Positions 61,298 through 64,000 of a stretch of DNA of 64,000 nucleotides are shown here, in pieces. Within the stretch, counting starts at the first letter, position 1, and every line of letters begins with the position of its first letter. The stretch is from Phyllobacterium zundukense (GTDB lineage: Bacteria; Pseudomonadota; Alphaproteobacteria; Rhizobiales; Rhizobiaceae): positions 3,570,501-3,634,500 of the forward strand of contig NZ_CP017940.1 of the NCBI RefSeq assembly GCF_002764115.1. Reading direction: 5' to 3'. The position numbers were made by a program, and so were the translations under genes. The notes beneath the pieces are model-generated. The model worked only from the letters and a program-made list of their open reading frames with translations, made no database searches and was not told the origin of the DNA.

Positions 61298-62608
61298 CTA
61301 CTCTGCCGCCACCTTTGCCATCGGATTATTCGGGTGCGTCGTCCAGTTGGCATATTCCGGCTGGATCGGCAGCTTGGTGCGTGGATCGACCCCAGACGTC
61401 ATTGGCACCATGCTGATGCAATTATCGACCGGGCAGACATTGACGCAGAGATTGCAGCCTACACATTCCTCGTCGATCACCTCGAAGTGACGCGCGCCGT
61501 CGACCATGGACGTAATCGCCTGATGTGACGTGTCCTCGCAGACTATGTGGCAGCGGCCGCATTTGATGCACAGGTCCTGATCGATCTGCGCCTTGGTAAT
61601 GTAGTTGAGGTTGAGATACTGCCAGTCCGAAACATTCGGTACGGCGAGTCCCTGGAAATCCTCGATGGTTCTGAAGCCGCGCGAATCCATCCAGTCGGAG
61701 AGGCCGGAAATCATCTCCTGCACGATCTTGAAGCCGTAGGTCATCGCCGCGGTGCAGACCTGCACATTGCCGCAGCCGAGCGCGATGAATTCCGCCGCAT
61801 CGCGCCAGGTGGTGATACCGCCAATACCTGAAATCGGCAGGTCGCGGGTATCGGGATCGCGGGCAATTTCCGCTACCATGTTCAGCGCAATCGGCTTCAC
61901 GGCTGGGCCGCAATAGCCGCCATGGGAGCCGCGACCGTCGATGGAAGGAACCGGCGCGAAATTGTCGAGATCGACGGAGACGATCGAGTTGATGGTATTG
62001 ATCAACGAGACAGCGTCTGTTCCGCCTGATTTCGCCGCCCGCGCGGGCTTGCGGATGTCGGTGATGTTCGGAGTCAGCTTGGTGATGACCGGCATGCGGG
62101 TATATTGCTTGCACCAGCGTACGACCATCTCGATATATTCCGGCACCTGGCCGACGGCGGCACCCATGCCGCGCTCGGACATGCCGTGCGGACAGCCGAA
62201 ATTCAGCTCGATGCCGTCGGAACCAGTGGCCTCGACCAGCGGCAGGATGGCTTTCCAGGATTCCTCCTCGCAGGGCACCATGATCGAGGCGATCAGGGCG
62301 CGATCCGGCCACTTCTTCTTCACCTCGGTCATTTCCCGCAGGTTCACCTCGAGCGGGCGGTCGGTGATGAGCTCGATATTGTTGAAGCCGAGCAAGCGCC
62401 GGTCCGGACCATGGATCGCGCCATAGCGCGGACCGTTGACATTGACGACGGGCGGGCCCTCTTCGCCGAGGGTCTTCCACACGACACCGCCCCAGCCCGC
62501 CTTGAAGGCACGCTCCACATTGTATGCCTTGTCGGTAGGCGGTGCAGAGGCCAGCCAGAATGGGTTTGGCGATTTGATGCCAAGGAAATTCGATGAAAGA
62601 TCAGCCAT
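61298..62608 (-). CDS. preA: NAD-dependent dihydropyrimidine dehydrogenase, catalytic subunit PreA
   Basis: A 436-residue protein: an FMN-binding dihydroorotate-dehydrogenase-like barrel (about 1-320; Glu-Leu-Asn-Phe-Gly-Cys-Pro-His-Gly near 133) followed by a two-cluster ferredoxin domain with Cys-Ile-Lys-Cys-Gly-Arg-Cys-His-Ile-Val-Cys and Cys-Val-Gly-Cys-Asn-Leu-Cys-Val-Asn-Val-Cys-Pro. With PreT it reduces uracil and thymine to the dihydro forms, step one of the reductive pathway. It follows preT by 11 bases and converges on the RutR-like gene with a 9-base gap. Confidence 0.94.
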   Translation of the reverse strand: MADLSSNFLGIKSPNPFWLASAPPTDKAYNVERAFKAGWGGVVWKTLGEEGPPVVNVNGPRYGAIHGPDRRLLGFNNIELITDRPLEVNLREMTEVKKKWPDRALIASIMVPCEEESWKAILPLVEATGSDGIELNFGCPHGMSERGMGAAVGQVPEYIEMVVRWCKQYTRMPVITKLTPNITDIRKPARAAKSGGTDAVSLINTINSIVSVDLDNFAPVPSIDGRGSHGGYCGPAVKPIALNMVAEIARDPDTRDLPISGIGGITTWRDAAEFIALGCGNVQVCTAAMTYGFKIVQEMISGLSDWMDSRGFRTIEDFQGLAVPNVSDWQYLNLNYITKAQIDQDLCIKCGRCHIVCEDTSHQAITSMVDGARHFEVIDEECVGCNLCVNVCPVDNCISMVPMTSGVDPRTKLPIQPEYANWTTHPNNPMAKVAAE

Positions 62609-62619
62609 GTCGATCTCCT

Positions 62620-64000
62620 TCAGCCAGCAATCTGGCTTGGATGATTGGGGTGCTGCGCCGGTGCCGATGCGCCGTCGGAATTCTCGGCTATGACGGCTTC
62701 GACGAAGCCGCTGACCTTGTCCGGTTGCTGCATCAGGGTGCGGTGAATGGATTCAGCGGCAAGCTTGCCGTCCTGCACCGCAGCGACCGTCAGGTCTTCG
62801 CCGCCGGCAATGCAATCGCCGCCCGCCCAGATGCCCGGGATCGAGGTGCGGCCTTCATCATCAACACTGATGCGGCCCTTGGAGAGCGCGATACCCGCTT
62901 CCGTCAGAACGGCTTCGGCCGGGGTCTGGCCAATCGCCTTGAATATCTGGTCGCTGGCAAGCGTGATGCTCTCACCCGAGGTCGTGAGACGGCCGTCGGC
63001 CATGACGGTATAGTCCAGCGTGATGCCGCAGACCTCACCGTGCGCGTTGCGGGTCAGGGCGCGCGGCTGCAACCAATGGCGGATGATCACACCGTTCTTC
63101 AGCGCAAGTTCCTGCTCATATGCGCTGGCGTTCATGTTTTCCGGACCGCGGCGGTAGGCGATGATGACGTTCTCAGCGCCCAGCAGCTTCGTCTGCACCG
63201 CAACATCAATCGCGGTCATGCCGCCGCCGATGACAACCACATCGCGGCCGACGGCGATCTCGGAAAGATCGTTGCTCTGACGCAGGACCGAGATGTAGTC
63301 CACCGCATCGATGCAGCCCGCGGCATCCTCACCTTCCAGGCCGAGTTCGTTGACGCCCGGCAGACCCATACCAAGGAAGACTGCGTCGAAACCCGCCCTC
63401 AATGCATCGAGGCTGATATCGCGGCCAAGTGCCTTGTCGTTCTGGATCGTGATGCCGCCAATCTCGAGAATGAAGTCGACTTCCTTCTGGGCGAAATCAT
63501 CGACGCTCTTATAGGAGGCGATACCATATTCATTGAGACCGCCGGCCTTGGGGCGCGCCTCGAAGATCGTCACGTCGTGGCCATGCATGGCCAGGCGGTG
63601 TGCGGCGGACAGACCCGCTGGTCCGGCACCGATAACGGCGACCGATTTTCCGGTTGGCTCGGCGCGCTTGAATGGATGCTGGCCGTTCGCCATCAAATGG
63701 TCGGTGGCATAACGCTGCAACAGGCCGATCTTCACCGGTTTGCCTTCGGCAACTTCACGGACGCAGGCCTGTTCGCACAGGGTTTCCGTCGGACAGACCC
63801 GGGCGCACATGCCGCCAAGGATGTTCTCCGAAAGAATGGTCTTGGCCGACCCGGTCGGATTGTCCGCATTGATCTCGCGAATGAACAGCGGAATGTCGAT
63901 GCCCGTCGGGCAGGCATTCATGCATGGCGCGTCGTAGCAGAAATAGCACCGGTCCGATTCGACAAAGGCTTCATGCCGGGTGAGCGGCGGGTGAAGATCG
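62620..64000 (-). CDS. preT: dihydropyrimidine dehydrogenase subunit PreT (5' end outside window)
   Basis: At least 459 residues are visible; the frame continues off the right edge, so the N-terminus is missing. Upstream of an internal Met it reads Cys-Tyr-Phe-Cys-Tyr-Asp-Ala-Pro-Cys-Met-Asn-Ala-Cys-Pro, the Fe-S-binding motif of the N-terminal domain. Then come a GltB-small-subunit-like FAD domain (Gly-Ala-Gly-Pro-Ala-Gly-Leu-Ser) and an NAD domain (Gly-Gly-Gly-Met-Thr-Ala-Ile-Asp). PreT feeds electrons from NADH to PreA. Confidence 0.93.
   Translation of the reverse strand, partial: DLHPPLTRHEAFVESDRCYFCYDAPCMNACPTGIDIPLFIREINADNPTGSAKTILSENILGGMCARVCPTETLCEQACVREVAEGKPVKIGLLQRYATDHLMANGQHPFKRAEPTGKSVAVIGAGPAGLSAAHRLAMHGHDVTIFEARPKAGGLNEYGIASYKSVDDFAQKEVDFILEIGGITIQNDKALGRDISLDALRAGFDAVFLGMGLPGVNELGLEGEDAAGCIDAVDYISVLRQSNDLSEIAVGRDVVVIGGGMTAIDVAVQTKLLGAENVIIAYRRGPENMNASAYEQELALKNGVIIRHWLQPRALTRNAHGEVCGITLDYTVMADGRLTTSGESITLASDQIFKAIGQTPAEAVLTEAGIALSKGRISVDDEGRTSIPGIWAGGDCIAGGEDLTVAAVQDGKLAAESIHRTLMQQPDKVSGFVEAVIAENSDGASAPAQHPNHPSQIAG

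Overview
The window looks like a chromosomal or large-replicon segment of an alphaproteobacterium of the order Hyphomicrobiales (Rhizobiales; Brucellaceae/Phyllobacteriaceae/Rhizobiaceae type). The evidence is a rhizobial glycerol ABC operon (glpSTPQUV with glpD and glpR), DUF982 and BTLCP-type small proteins, many sugar and amine ABC importers with LacI-family repressors, and short GC-rich palindromic repeats of the kind scattered through rhizobial genomes. I saw no rRNA, tRNA, CRISPR array, transposase or phage gene. Coding density is high and almost every gene has a recognisable family.

Layout. (1) 1-4770: a tiny membrane protein, a secreted Gly/Asn/His-rich repeat protein, a periplasmic transglutaminase-like cysteine peptidase, a DUF4864 protein, an MdtG-like drug exporter and a DUF982 protein. 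(2) 4779-20403: a catabolic locus read mostly leftward from a LacI-type repressor. It holds Gfo/Idh oxidoreductase, fused CoA-transferase, enoyl-CoA hydratase, aldehyde dehydrogenase, a sugar ABC importer (binding protein, two permeases, ATPase), two GMC flavoprotein dehydrogenases and an SDR. A DUF993 aldolase-like gene runs divergently. Two identical operators, TTGGAACGTTCCAA, each sit just ahead of one of the two divergent genes. The substrate is unknown. (3) 20461-29078: the glycerol regulon glpR-glpD-glpS-glpT-glpP-glpQ-glpU-glpV. (4) 29174-40097: a GntR-like LacI repressor facing a rightward sugar-acid operon: epimerase-family dehydrogenase, SDR, ABC importer, XylD-like dehydratase, second SDR and FAH-family hydrolase. 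Together these fit a non-phosphorylative route ending in diketo-acid cleavage. (5) 40274-46800: tamA-tamB, outer-membrane assembly. (6) 47111-47764: a vapBC toxin-antitoxin pair. (7) 47806-51758: dadA under a tandem glycine riboswitch, a stand-alone Lrp ligand-binding domain, and ilvD. (8) 51918-64000: a nearly complete reductive pyrimidine degradation locus: ABC importer (NMT1/TauAC type), a GNAT acetyltransferase, dihydropyrimidinase, amidohydrolase, omega-aminotransferase, RutR-like repressor, preA and preT (preT runs off the right edge). A near-consensus RutR box lies between the repressor and the aminotransferase.

How the genes work together. The window is essentially a set of substrate-specific import-plus-catabolism cassettes, each with its own repressor and visible palindromic operators, separated by housekeeping envelope genes. 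The strongest leads are the unassigned LacI/DUF993/GMC/CoA-transferase locus, the complementary motif losses in the two glycerol-transporter ATPases (predicting one consensus and one degenerate ATP site), the glycine riboswitch on a D-amino-acid dehydrogenase gene, and the RutR box over the pyrimidine genes. All function calls rest on reading the translated sequence and motifs; no database search was run.
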